Origin: UBA3839 sp902776985
GTDB lineage: Bacteria > Bacteroidota > Bacteroidia > Bacteroidales > Bacteroidaceae
Reading direction: 5' to 3'
NCBI GenBank assembly: GCA_902776985.1
Contig: CACYSD010000027.1
Span: forward strand, 1 to 64,000
DNA length: 64,000 nt
Positions 17,315 to 25,609 of the stretch are shown piece after piece. The stretch's first letter is position 1; each line of letters begins with the position of its first letter. The notes beneath the pieces are model-generated. The model was not told the DNA's origin, made no database searches, and was given only the letters and a program-made list of their open reading frames with translations. The translations under genes and the position numbers were made by a program.

Positions 17315-18052
17315 ATGTATATAGACCAAATAGACCGTAATCGCATTCCCCGTCATGTTGCAATCATCATGGACGGAAACGGACGCTGGGCAAAACAGCG
17401 TGGATGGGAACGTACCATGGGTCATCAGGAAGGAGCGCAGAAAGCACATGAAATCATGGAATCTGCCGTTCGGCTTGGAGTGGACTATCTCACTCTCTAC
17501 ACCTTCTCCACAGAGAACTGGAATCGCCCTGCAGATGAGATAACAGCACTGATGACACTGCTTCTCCAGCATCTTGAGGAAGAGCTGTTCATGAAGTACA
17601 ATGCCCGTTTCCGTGTCATTGGCGACATCGGAAGACTGCCCCAGCCGGTGCAGGACGCCATCGCCCAACTTGAGGACAAGACACGTAACAACAAAGCCAC
17701 ATGCATGGTACTGGCACTCAGTTACTCCTCGCAATGGGAACTGCAGCGCGCTGTTCAGAACATGGCACAGGATGCAGTTGACGGCAAACTGAAACCTTCA
17801 GAAATAACAAACCAGACTATAAACCAGTATCTGCAAACCAACTTCATGCCCGAACCGGAACTTCTCATCCGTACCGGCGGTGAGCAGAGACTTAGTAATT
17901 TCCTTCTGCTTCAGTCAGCATATTCCGAACTCTACTTCACGCAAACGTTCTGGCCCGACTTCGACGAGGACGAATTCTGCAAAGCCATTTATGACTATCA
18001 GCAGCGTGAACGCAGATTCGGAAAGACCAGCGAACAAGTAGAAAACCAGTAA
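17315..18052 (+). CDS. uppS: Isoprenyl transferase (undecaprenyl diphosphate synthase)
   Basis: 245 residues, typical for cis-prenyltransferases. Conserved regions are present: HVAIIMDGNGRWAKQRG (catalytic Asp and substrate loop), LTLYTFSTENW and the C-terminal LLIRTGGEQRLSNFLL. It condenses isopentenyl diphosphate onto farnesyl diphosphate to make the lipid carrier for peptidoglycan and surface glycans. It acts at the inner face of the cytoplasmic membrane. It lies 21 bp after the porG-like gene and 19 bp before bamA. Confidence 0.96.
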   Translation: MYIDQIDRNRIPRHVAIIMDGNGRWAKQRGWERTMGHQEGAQKAHEIMESAVRLGVDYLTLYTFSTENWNRPADEITALMTLLLQHLEEELFMKYNARFRVIGDIGRLPQPVQDAIAQLEDKTRNNKATCMVLALSYSSQWELQRAVQNMAQDAVDGKLKPSEITNQTINQYLQTNFMPEPELLIRTGGEQRLSNFLLLQSAYSELYFTQTFWPDFDEDEFCKAIYDYQQRERRFGKTSEQVENQ

Positions 18053-18071
18053 TCAAGGTAACACTCGAACA

Positions 18072-20720
18072 ATGAACAAAATCATAAGAACACTGCTCAT
18101 TGCCCTCGCCACATTTGCAGGCACCAGCCGGATGTGTGCACAGGACACAGATTCAGTTAAGCCCAATATCATCTACGGACTGAATCCGCCACGCTACACC
18201 ATCGGTGGAATAAGCGTGGAAGGGGCAAAGAACTATGAAGACTACCTGCTTGTAGGCATATCAGGCCTGACAGTAGGTCAGAGCATCTCTGTGCCTGGTG
18301 ACGAAATCACAGCAGCAGTGAAAAACTTCTGGAACCACAAATTATTCTCTTCAGTCCGCATTGAAGCCGACAAAATCAAGGGCGACAGCATTTTCCTCAA
18401 GATTGTGCTCAATATGCGTCCCCGTGTTTCTCAGGTAAACATCAACGGTGTCAAGAAAAGCGAGAAAGAGGATATTGAGCAGAAGATAGGCATCATCAAA
18501 GGCAATCAGATAACACCTAACATGATTGACCGTGCCAAAATCGTTATCAAGAACTATTTCGACGAGAAGGGTTTCAAGAATGCAGAAGTGGAGATACTGC
18601 AGCGCGACGACCTTAGCAAGGAAGACCAGATGATTATTGATGTAAACATCGACAAGAAAGAAAAAGTAAGAGTCAATCACATCTACATCACAGGTAACGA
18701 CAACCTTGCACGTAAAAAGTTCACAGGCGGTTTCTTCGGTGGAGGACTTCTGAAGAAAACCAATGAAAAGGGTTTCAAGAGCTTGTTCAAAACCAAGAAG
18801 TTCATTGACGAGAAATACGAAGAAGACAAAGAGCGTATAATCGAAAAATACAACGAACTCGGCTACCGCGACGCTTCAATCATAAGCGACAGCGTGGTTA
18901 ATATCGGCAACAACCTCGTTGATGTATATATCAATATCGACGAAGGCCAGAAATACTACGTGCGCAACATCAACTGGGTGGGAAACACCATTTACACCAC
19001 AGACGCTCTCAACAAGGTTCTTGGTATGAACTGTGGCGACGTCTATAACATGAAACTCCTTGAGAAGCGACTCAAGAGCAGTGGTGACGACGACGCTGTA
19101 AGCAACTACTATTTCAATGAGGGTTATGTCTTCAACCAAGTTGTACCTGTGGAAATCAAGACCGACGGTGACTCCATCGACCTCGAGATACGTATCACCG
19201 AAGGAACACAAGCTTCCATCGACAAGATAAAAATCTATGGTAACACCCGCGTCTATGAAGACGTCATCCGTCGAGAACTGAAACTAAAACCAGGCGACCT
19301 CTTCTCTATGGACGCCTTCAAGCGCAGTTATCAGGAACTCGCACAGATGGGACATTTCGACCCTGAGCAGTTAGAGTTCACCCCAGTGCCAAACGAAGCC
19401 ACGGGAATGGTGGACCTTAACCTCGGTCTTACTCCAAAGGCAAGCGACCAGGTTGAGCTTTCGCTTGGATGGGGCTACACCGGTGTCATCCTCAAGGCAG
19501 GACTCAAGTTCACCAACTTCTCAATGCGCAATCTCTTCGGCAAAAACAAAATCCGCCGCGGAATCCTTCCACAAGGTGAAGGACAGCAGGTTGAGCTTAG
19601 CGCTTCTACAAACGGAAGCTACTACCAGTCCTACAGCCTCTCGTTCTATGACCCATGGTTTGGAGGAAAGCGACCGAACTCCTTCTCGGTTTCAGGTTTC
19701 TACAGCCGCTACACCGACATCAGTTCACGCTACTACAACAACTCCTACATGAACTCCTACTATTCATTGCTGTATGGATATGGTACTTACAACAACTCCT
19801 ACTACAACAACTACAGTTCATACTACGACCCCGACAAGTTCCTTCAGGTCTATGGATTCTCACTCGGATGGGGTAAGCGTTTGAACTGGCCCGACAACTC
19901 CTTCAGCCTGTCTGCCACACTCTCATACACCAGATATTCGCTCAAGGACTGGGAATACTTCATCATAACCAACGGAGCATGTAACAACATCAGCCTCACA
20001 CTCCAGCTCTCACGCTATTCACTTGACAATCCGATCTTCCCACGAAGAGGATCACAGATATCACTCTCCGTGGCATTCACACCACCATACTCACTTTTCG
20101 ACAATCTCGACTACAAGGAACTCTCAAGCCACACATCAGCAGCAGATGCTGATCGTCAGGAGAACCTCCAGAAGATTCACCGCTGGCTTGAATACCATAA
20201 ATGGAAATTCCAGTCAAAATACTTCGTTCCGCTCTCATCCAATCCTAAGTGTTTTGTCCTGATGGGACGATTCGACATGGGTATTCTCGGACACTATAAT
20301 AAATATAAGAAGTCGCCATTCGAGACCTTCCAGGTCGGTGGTGACGGCATGTCGGGCTACTCGTCAAGCTACTATAGCGAAATCATCGCACTGCGCGGAT
20401 ACGAGAACAGCGCACTCACACAAGGCACTAACTACGGTTACGCCTACACACGTCTCGGAATGGAACTCCGTTACCCACTCATGCTGCAAGGCTCGACAAA
20501 CATCTATGCACTTGCATTTGTTGAAGGAGGTAACGCCTGGAACAACGTCCGCGACTTCAATCCGTTCGACATGAAACGCTCAGCCGGAGTCGGTGTGCGC
20601 ATCATGCTGCCAATGGTAGGACTTATGGGTATTGACTGGGCTTATGGTTTCGACAAAATCAACGGTTCAAGGTCAATGAGCGGCTCACAATTCCACTTCG
20701 TCCTCGGACAAGAGTTCTAA
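18072..20720 (+). CDS. bamA: Outer-membrane protein assembly factor BamA
   Basis: 882 residues. After a signal peptide (ending about residue 25), several POTRA domains occupy roughly residues 35-430. The rest is the 16-stranded barrel, including the conserved MGRFDMGILG and the terminal strand ending HFVLGQEF. It inserts beta-barrel proteins into the outer membrane. Odd feature: residues about 554-586 form a loop almost entirely of Tyr, Ser and Asn (encoded 19731-19829), probably surface exposed. The gene sits between uppS and two OmpH/Skp chaperones, the usual order in Bacteroidales. Confidence 0.96.
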   Translation: MNKIIRTLLIALATFAGTSRMCAQDTDSVKPNIIYGLNPPRYTIGGISVEGAKNYEDYLLVGISGLTVGQSISVPGDEITAAVKNFWNHKLFSSVRIEADKIKGDSIFLKIVLNMRPRVSQVNINGVKKSEKEDIEQKIGIIKGNQITPNMIDRAKIVIKNYFDEKGFKNAEVEILQRDDLSKEDQMIIDVNIDKKEKVRVNHIYITGNDNLARKKFTGGFFGGGLLKKTNEKGFKSLFKTKKFIDEKYEEDKERIIEKYNELGYRDASIISDSVVNIGNNLVDVYINIDEGQKYYVRNINWVGNTIYTTDALNKVLGMNCGDVYNMKLLEKRLKSSGDDDAVSNYYFNEGYVFNQVVPVEIKTDGDSIDLEIRITEGTQASIDKIKIYGNTRVYEDVIRRELKLKPGDLFSMDAFKRSYQELAQMGHFDPEQLEFTPVPNEATGMVDLNLGLTPKASDQVELSLGWGYTGVILKAGLKFTNFSMRNLFGKNKIRRGILPQGEGQQVELSASTNGSYYQSYSLSFYDPWFGGKRPNSFSVSGFYSRYTDISSRYYNNSYMNSYYSLLYGYGTYNNSYYNNYSSYYDPDKFLQVYGFSLGWGKRLNWPDNSFSLSATLSYTRYSLKDWEYFIITNGACNNISLTLQLSRYSLDNPIFPRRGSQISLSVAFTPPYSLFDNLDYKELSSHTSAADADRQENLQKIHRWLEYHKWKFQSKYFVPLSSNPKCFVLMGRFDMGILGHYNKYKKSPFETFQVGGDGMSGYSSSYYSEIIALRGYENSALTQGTNYGYAYTRLGMELRYPLMLQGSTNIYALAFVEGGNAWNNVRDFNPFDMKRSAGVGVRIMLPMVGLMGIDWAYGFDKINGSRSMSGSQFHFVLGQEF

Positions 20721-20792
20721 AAACTCTAAACAAAGTAGGGATTTCATCCTGTTATTTAGGGAAACAACCTTTTCAAGTTAAAACCAACCCCC

Positions 20793-20800
20793 TATCTTTG
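20793..20800 (+). promoter_or_regulatory. -7 box TATCTTTG
   Basis: TAnnTTTG element between bamA and the first OmpH gene. Octamer tracts and a partial 117-bp repeat lie between it and the start codon. Confidence 0.65.
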
Positions 20801-20809
20801 CAGCGAGAA

Positions 20810-20875
20810 ACTCAAGAACTTAAGAACTCAATCATCGTGCGATACCTATTATAATAAATAATCAAAAGAGCACGC
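20810..20875. repeat. Octamer tract plus partial dispersed repeat, copy C
   Basis: Octamers ACTCAAGA, ACTTAAGA and ACTCAATC (20810-20833) lead into the first 46 bp of the 117-bp element (20830-20875), which then departs into a small hairpin CTTGGG/CCCAAG. A second octamer tract follows at 20897-20928, directly before the OmpH start. Confidence 0.8.
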
Positions 20876-20931
20876 TTGGGGCAACGCTCCCAAGAAACTC
20901 AAAAACTCAAAAACTTAAAAACTCATTAATT

Positions 20932-21447
20932 ATGAAGAAGATTATATTGTCATTGGTAGTAGCGCTTTCAGCACTTACCAGCGCTAATGCACAGAAATTT
21001 GCGCTCGTCGATATGGAATATATACTCAAGAACATTCCTGCATACGAACGAGCAAACGAACAGCTCAACCAGATTTCCAAGAAGTGGGAAGGCGAAATAG
21101 ACGCTATCCTCAAGGAGGTTGAAGCGCAGTACAAGAAATATCAGTCCGAAGCAGTCTTCCTCAGTGATGCGCAGAAGACTAAGACCGAGGAAGATATTAT
21201 GAACAAGGAGAAGCAGGCAAGCGAACTGAAGAAAAAGTATTTCGGCAGCGAAGGCGAACTGTTCAAGAAGCGTCAGAGCCTCATGGCACCTATTCAGGAT
21301 GAGATATACAACGCCGTAAAGGACATTTGCGAACAGAAAGGCTATCAGCTCGTTCTCGACCGTGCCAGCGGCGGCAGCATCATTTATGCTTCACCAAAGA
21401 TCGATATCAGCGACGAGGTTCTCCTCAAGCTCGGCTATTCTAAGTAA
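20932..21447 (+). CDS. OmpH/Skp family periplasmic chaperone 1
   Basis: 171 residues with a signal peptide ending ANAQ. A long charged coiled-coil (about residues 40-125) is flanked by strands, the jellyfish fold of Skp. Skp-family proteins hold unfolded outer-membrane proteins in the periplasm and deliver them to BamA, encoded just upstream. Octamer repeats precede its start. A second paralogue follows 55 bp downstream. Confidence 0.92.
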   Translation: MKKIILSLVVALSALTSANAQKFALVDMEYILKNIPAYERANEQLNQISKKWEGEIDAILKEVEAQYKKYQSEAVFLSDAQKTKTEEDIMNKEKQASELKKKYFGSEGELFKKRQSLMAPIQDEIYNAVKDICEQKGYQLVLDRASGGSIIYASPKIDISDEVLLKLGYSK

Positions 21448-21449
21448 GA

Positions 21450-21489
21450 ACTCAAGAACTCAAGAACTTAAAAACTTAAAAACTAATAA
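21450..21489. repeat. Octamer tandem tract (ACTYAARA)n
   Basis: ACTCAAGA, ACTCAAGA, ACTTAAAA, ACTTAAAA and ACTAATAA fill nearly the whole gap between the two OmpH genes. Confidence 0.85.
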
Positions 21490-21502
21490 ATAACAAAGAA
21501 AG

Positions 21503-22000
21503 ATGAAAAAACTAATTCTTACGCTCCTCGTGGCATTGCCAATGAGCGTGTTTGCACAGAAATTTGCACATTTTAACTCAGGTGACGTTATCCAGGCAAT
21601 GCCTGAATACACCGCAGCTATTGCAGAAATCCAGAAAACAGAGAAAGACTACACAGATGAGCTGAAGCGCATGCAGGACGAACTCCGCACCAAGATTGAC
21701 GAATACAGCAAGAACGAGGCAACTATGGTAGAAGCAGTCAAGACACGTCGTCAGACTGAAATCCAGGACCTCAACAAGCGTTTCGAAGAGTACTATCGCC
21801 TCAGTCAGGAAGAAATTGAAAAACTTCGTAACACCAAGATGAACGAAATCTCAGAGAAAGTAGGCAAGGCGGTAAAGGAAATCGGTGATGCAGGCGGTTA
21901 TGTCTATATCATGGACCTCACTCAGGGCATTCCTTATATCAGCACAACCCTCTCTACTGACATTACCGCACAAATCAAGGCAAAACTCGGTTTGAAATAA
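21503..22000 (+). CDS. OmpH/Skp family periplasmic chaperone 2
   Basis: 165 residues with a signal peptide ending VFAQ. The mature protein has the Skp pattern: a short strand (KFAHFNSGDVIQAMPEY), a long helical hairpin (about residues 35-120) and a terminal strand with YISTTLSTDIT. It is a diverged paralogue of the upstream gene, so the two may form mixed trimers or serve different clients (inference). A small ORF of unknown function begins 15 bp later. Confidence 0.92.
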   Translation: MKKLILTLLVALPMSVFAQKFAHFNSGDVIQAMPEYTAAIAEIQKTEKDYTDELKRMQDELRTKIDEYSKNEATMVEAVKTRRQTEIQDLNKRFEEYYRLSQEEIEKLRNTKMNEISEKVGKAVKEIGDAGGYVYIMDLTQGIPYISTTLSTDITAQIKAKLGLK

Positions 22001-22015
22001 CAACACCTCACCTCC

Positions 22016-22216
22016 ATGAGCGACGGAAATTTCAACCGTGCACTCCTGCCAAAAAACGAACTATCGGCAGGAATCCGTGCAGGAAAATCACAAATGCGTA
22101 GCAAAGCCGAACGAGCTTTGCTACGCATTCTTGATGAGTACTTCAGCAACACCGACGCCACCACTCGTCAATCCATCCACTACCGCTTCATGCAACTCCT
22201 CAGAGATTCGCAGTAG
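22016..22216 (+). CDS. Small basic hypothetical protein
   Basis: 66 residues from an ATG 15 bp after the second OmpH gene, overlapping the 3' end of the convergent dus gene by 17 bp. It is helical and basic (RAGKSQMRSKAERALLRIL) with no signal peptide or membrane segment. No family recognised. Support comes from close spacing to the upstream gene, an open frame filling the gap and an amino-acid composition unlike random sequence. In related genomes I would expect murI after the OmpH pair; here this ORF and dus follow instead. Confidence 0.55.
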   Translation: MSDGNFNRALLPKNELSAGIRAGKSQMRSKAERALLRILDEYFSNTDATTRQSIHYRFMQLLRDSQ

Positions 22217-23228
22217 CAAGTATTTGCTTTTCGGCTTCGTCAAGGATGCTGAACAGTTCCTCAACAGTTTCGGCACGAAGCATACGTATGCGAGTCTGGC
22301 GGAAGTCGGGAATCCCCTTGAACACTGGTGAGGAAGCAAGATGACGGCGTACATGGATGATTCCTCCCAACTCAGTGGCCTTGCGTGCACAGTCCGTGCG
22401 CTGCATGGACAGAGCCACACTGCGGCGGATCTGCTCTCTCAGTACATTGATTTTCCACTCTGTAGTTAATGATGTATCTACCTGACCAGTGTCGAGGTAA
22501 GTACGTATCTCCCGGAATATCCAGGGGCGACCGAAGGTGGCACGACCTACCATCACTGCATCCACGCCGTAGCGGTCGAACATCTCTGTTGCCTTCTCTG
22601 CGCTGTCGATATCTCCGTTTCCGATGATGGGGATGTGCATACGGGAATTGTTCTTAACCTCACCTATCAATGTCCAGTCGGCTGTTCCAGTGTACATCTG
22701 GCTGCGGGTACGTCCGTGGATTGTCAGAGCCTGAATACCGCAGTCCTGCAACTGTTCGGCAAGATCCACGATAATCATGTTGTTGCAGTCCCATCCGAGT
22801 CGCGTCTTGACTGTCACAGGACATTTCACTGCGTTAACCACAGCCCGGGTTATATCGAGCATCAGTGGCACGTTGCGCAAGAGTCCTGCTCCTGCTCCCT
22901 TGCCTGCGACTTTCTTCACAGGGCAACCGAAATTGATGTCGAGGATGTCAGGGTGGGCTTCAGCCTCAACCATACGCGCAGCCTCAACCATTGAATCCAC
23001 ATCTCTGCCGTAGATCTGCACAGCCACAGGACGCTCGTCGTCGCTCACACGTATCTTCTCCAGTGAACGGTTGACGGAGCGGATCAGGGCATCAGCACTG
23101 ACGAACTCGCTATAGACCATAGATGCTCCGAACTCACGGCAAAGCAGACGGAACGCATGGTCTGTCACGTCTTCCATCGGTGCCAGAAACACCGGACGGT
23201 TACCAAAATCTATATCGTTTATTTTCAT
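22200..23228 (-). CDS. dusB: tRNA-dihydrouridine synthase (DusB-like)
   Basis: 342 residues, a TIM-barrel flavoenzyme. Motifs seen: FLAPMEDVTDHAFR at the N-terminus (FMN site), DINFGCPVKKVAGKGAG with the catalytic Cys, TVKTRLGWD, LTIHGRTRSQMYTG and GNGDI. It reduces uridines in the tRNA D-loop using FMN and NADPH. It overlaps recX by 4 bp and is the last gene of the leftward group PAP2-prmC-recX-dus. Confidence 0.95.
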   Translation of the reverse strand: MKINDIDFGNRPVFLAPMEDVTDHAFRLLCREFGASMVYSEFVSADALIRSVNRSLEKIRVSDDERPVAVQIYGRDVDSMVEAARMVEAEAHPDILDINFGCPVKKVAGKGAGAGLLRNVPLMLDITRAVVNAVKCPVTVKTRLGWDCNNMIIVDLAEQLQDCGIQALTIHGRTRSQMYTGTADWTLIGEVKNNSRMHIPIIGNGDIDSAEKATEMFDRYGVDAVMVGRATFGRPWIFREIRTYLDTGQVDTSLTTEWKINVLREQIRRSVALSMQRTDCARKATELGGIIHVRRHLASSPVFKGIPDFRQTRIRMLRAETVEELFSILDEAEKQILATANL

Positions 23229-23710
23229 TCTCTTTCCAATAGAACTTTTCTGATGCAGCGGTTGAAGTCATCTGCGGAGAAACCGCGTCCGGCAGCAAAG
23301 CGCATCAGTTTGGTGAGCAGTTCGTATTCGTTGCGGTATTTGACTGTTTTGGCCTTTTGCCTCAGCAGATTGATCAGCATGTCGTCGGTGTCGAGTTCCT
23401 GCAGTTCGGTCAGAGCGTCGCGAATGTCGTCATCATCGATATGGCGTTTGCGCAATTCAAACTCTATGCGTTTCGCACCCCATTTATTGTAACGGCTCTT
23501 GTCGCGGACGAAAGCGTGGGCATAACGGTTTTCATCCACATATTTCTCCGCAACGAGGCGTTTCAGCAGACGTGCCTTTTGCTGGTCGGTCAAATCCCAA
23601 CGCTCCATCTTCCGGCGCATGTCGAAGAGACAGTACTCCGCAGTTGCACAGAGCGACGAGAGTCGCTGGAAAGCAGCATCATCACTGATTTTCTTCAATA
23701 TCTGTTCCAT
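23225..23710 (-). CDS. recX: Regulatory protein RecX
   Basis: 161 residues, helical and charged, with the three-helix RecX repeats (LLKRLVAEKYVDENRYAHAF, YNKWGAKRIEFELRKRHID). It binds RecA filaments and restrains recombination. Its start overlaps the 3' end of prmC by 16 bp and its end overlaps dus by 4 bp, indicating one transcript. recA is not in the window. Confidence 0.93.
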   Translation of the reverse strand: MEQILKKISDDAAFQRLSSLCATAEYCLFDMRRKMERWDLTDQQKARLLKRLVAEKYVDENRYAHAFVRDKSRYNKWGAKRIEFELRKRHIDDDDIRDALTELQELDTDDMLINLLRQKAKTVKYRNEYELLTKLMRFAAGRGFSADDFNRCIRKVLLERE

Positions 23711-24582
23711 GTGGCACGTATCATTCTCGGGTTATCAAACTGGTCCCTGCGCAACTCTACCTCAGCATAACCTTCGTTTCTGAGCAGTTGCACCGTTTCT
23801 TCTCCGTAATTGCGGTTTATCTCAAACATGAGCAGACCGCCTGGCTTCAATATTTGTTTTGCCCATCGGGCTATTTCGCGATAGAAGAGCAGTGGATCTG
23901 TATCAGGCACGAACAATGCGCTGTCCGGCTCATGTTCCAGCACATTCTTATTCATTTCAGCTGCCTCGCTATTGCAGATATATGGTGGATTGCTGACGAT
24001 GAGGTCGTAAAAGCCTTGTTTTCTACCCTTTGTCTGAAACATCCTAAGCACGTCTGCCGCAGAGTTCGTCAACGCATCAGCCTGATGGAATTTCACGTCT
24101 AAATGCAAACGCTCAGCATTGTGCTTCGCTATTTCGAGAGCATCGGTACTGATGTCTATGGCGTTAACCTGCGCTTGAGGAAGAGCATGCTTAAGCGCAA
24201 ATGCTATGCAGCCACTGCCTGTTCCGATGTCGGCTATATTAAATTGTCCATCAGTCTTTGCTTTCAGACTTTCTACCGCCCATGCCACGAGTTCTTCTGT
24301 CTCAGGGCGGGGAATAAGCACTCCTGGTCCGACCTCGAACGTAAGTCCGCAGAATTCGGCTTCTCCAAGCACATACTGCACAGGTTCTCCCTCTCCTACT
24401 CTTTCCGCCATCGCCTTCAATTCAGCCTTCTGCTCATCAGTCAGTTCATCAGCAGCCCCACAAAGTATTTCCGTCGCAGTCAGTCCTGCCCTCTTCTCCA
24501 AGAGCAGCATGGCAATAGCACGAGCTTCACGCTCTTCTGTGCCTTGCGCAATGACGTTCTGTAACTGTCTGCGAAAATCCAT
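23695..24582 (-). CDS. prmC: Peptide chain release factor N5-glutamine methyltransferase
   Basis: 295 residues from the ATG at 24582, which overlaps the stop codon of the upstream PAP2 gene as TAATG. A longer frame to 24627 is open, but it reads inside the PAP2 gene. An N-terminal helical domain precedes the SAM-binding methyltransferase fold (IADIGTGSGCIAFALKH). The active-site motif NPPY is present (LIVSNPPYICNSE). It methylates the GGQ glutamine of release factors. It is translationally coupled to PAP2 and overlaps recX. Confidence 0.95.
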   Translation of the reverse strand: MDFRRQLQNVIAQGTEEREARAIAMLLLEKRAGLTATEILCGAADELTDEQKAELKAMAERVGEGEPVQYVLGEAEFCGLTFEVGPGVLIPRPETEELVAWAVESLKAKTDGQFNIADIGTGSGCIAFALKHALPQAQVNAIDISTDALEIAKHNAERLHLDVKFHQADALTNSAADVLRMFQTKGRKQGFYDLIVSNPPYICNSEAAEMNKNVLEHEPDSALFVPDTDPLLFYREIARWAKQILKPGGLLMFEINRNYGEETVQLLRNEGYAEVELRRDQFDNPRMIRATWNRY

Positions 24583-25541
24583 TAATCTTTCAGCCTCAAA
24601 GCAACCTTTGCTTTTGGATATATCCATTGAGTAAGGTAGAAGAATCCGATTCCAACTGCAAATCCACTAATAGAGTCAATCACATAGTGAGCCTTAAGGT
24701 AAACTGTAGCCACACATAACAGCAGATAGAGTGGCAAGAGAGCGAAAAACAGAATTTTGTTGCGAGCCTGAATAGCAAGAATCATCAGCACAGTGGCAAT
24801 TCCAACATGACTGCTTGGAAAGGCAGCTGTTGGTCTCTCACCTATCTCCTGAGCATCCAGCACCCACTGGCTGAATATACCTCTTACGTCTATTGGCAGC
24901 ACTTCGGTGTGCTCAACGAAATAATTGCCCATTTCAGGGAATTCAGCCGTCTGTGCTGCATCCACTCCCAATGCGCAATAGTAGTATTGAGGTCCTGCAA
25001 CAGGCAGGAATTCGAAGATGAAATAGAAGAAGAAGAAACTGAGAAGGAAGACGAACGCCGCCCTTTCCAGGTCTTCATAGCGGAAGAAGAAATAGAATGC
25101 AATTACTGCTATCATCATGTAGTAGTATGAATAGTAGCCGCAGCTGAATGCCTCATGCCAGAAGGTTGAGGTAATCCATGTGCTCATCTCAAGCGATGGC
25201 TGACATCCGAACAGGTTGTAGTCGATTGAGGCAAACACATGATCCTGGTATGCGAAATGCTTGCAGAACTCATACGTCTCAGGATACCACTGAATCAAGC
25301 ACAGCAGCAGCGGAACGGTACGCACCATTATCATAGCCCTGCAGGGGTAGAAGTGATAGATAAAGTTTGCCAGGACGATGAAAACCAGCACTCCCACACG
25401 CCAGATTATCATGTCTGCAGGATTATTTATGCTGGGCCACCACACAAATATCATTATGCTGGTAATAAACATGTATAGAAGTGTTAGCACTTCCACACTT
25501 GTCAATCCATTTTCCGATTCTCTACGAAAGATATTATACAC
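24582..25541 (-). CDS. PAP2-superfamily membrane phosphatase/transferase (AUR1-like)
   Basis: 319 residues with about six to eight transmembrane segments. The PAP2 signature is in the last third: FPSSHVG at residues 241-247 and KAHYVID around 283-289, giving the catalytic His pair. The N-terminal membrane half and the overall length resemble AUR1-type inositol phosphorylceramide synthases more than short PAP2 phosphatases. It may act on a sphingolipid or an undecaprenyl/phospholipid substrate at the membrane (inference). It is the first gene of the leftward group ending with dus. No promoter box was seen at the expected place. Confidence 0.85.
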   Translation of the reverse strand: MYNIFRRESENGLTSVEVLTLLYMFITSIMIFVWWPSINNPADMIIWRVGVLVFIVLANFIYHFYPCRAMIMVRTVPLLLCLIQWYPETYEFCKHFAYQDHVFASIDYNLFGCQPSLEMSTWITSTFWHEAFSCGYYSYYYMMIAVIAFYFFFRYEDLERAAFVFLLSFFFFYFIFEFLPVAGPQYYYCALGVDAAQTAEFPEMGNYFVEHTEVLPIDVRGIFSQWVLDAQEIGERPTAAFPSSHVGIATVLMILAIQARNKILFFALLPLYLLLCVATVYLKAHYVIDSISGFAVGIGFFYLTQWIYPKAKVALRLKD

Positions 25542-25577
25542 TTTAGTAATTATAAATTAAAAATTATAAATTATAAT

Positions 25578-25608
25578 CCATCCGGATGGTTATTCTTCAC
25601 TCTTAATT
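25578..25608. repeat. CCATCCGGATGG palindrome with heptamer tract
   Basis: Palindrome at 25578-25589 followed by ATTCTTC and ACTCTTA units. It is the reverse complement of the arrangement at 100-141. Confidence 0.7.
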
Positions 25609-25609
25609 A

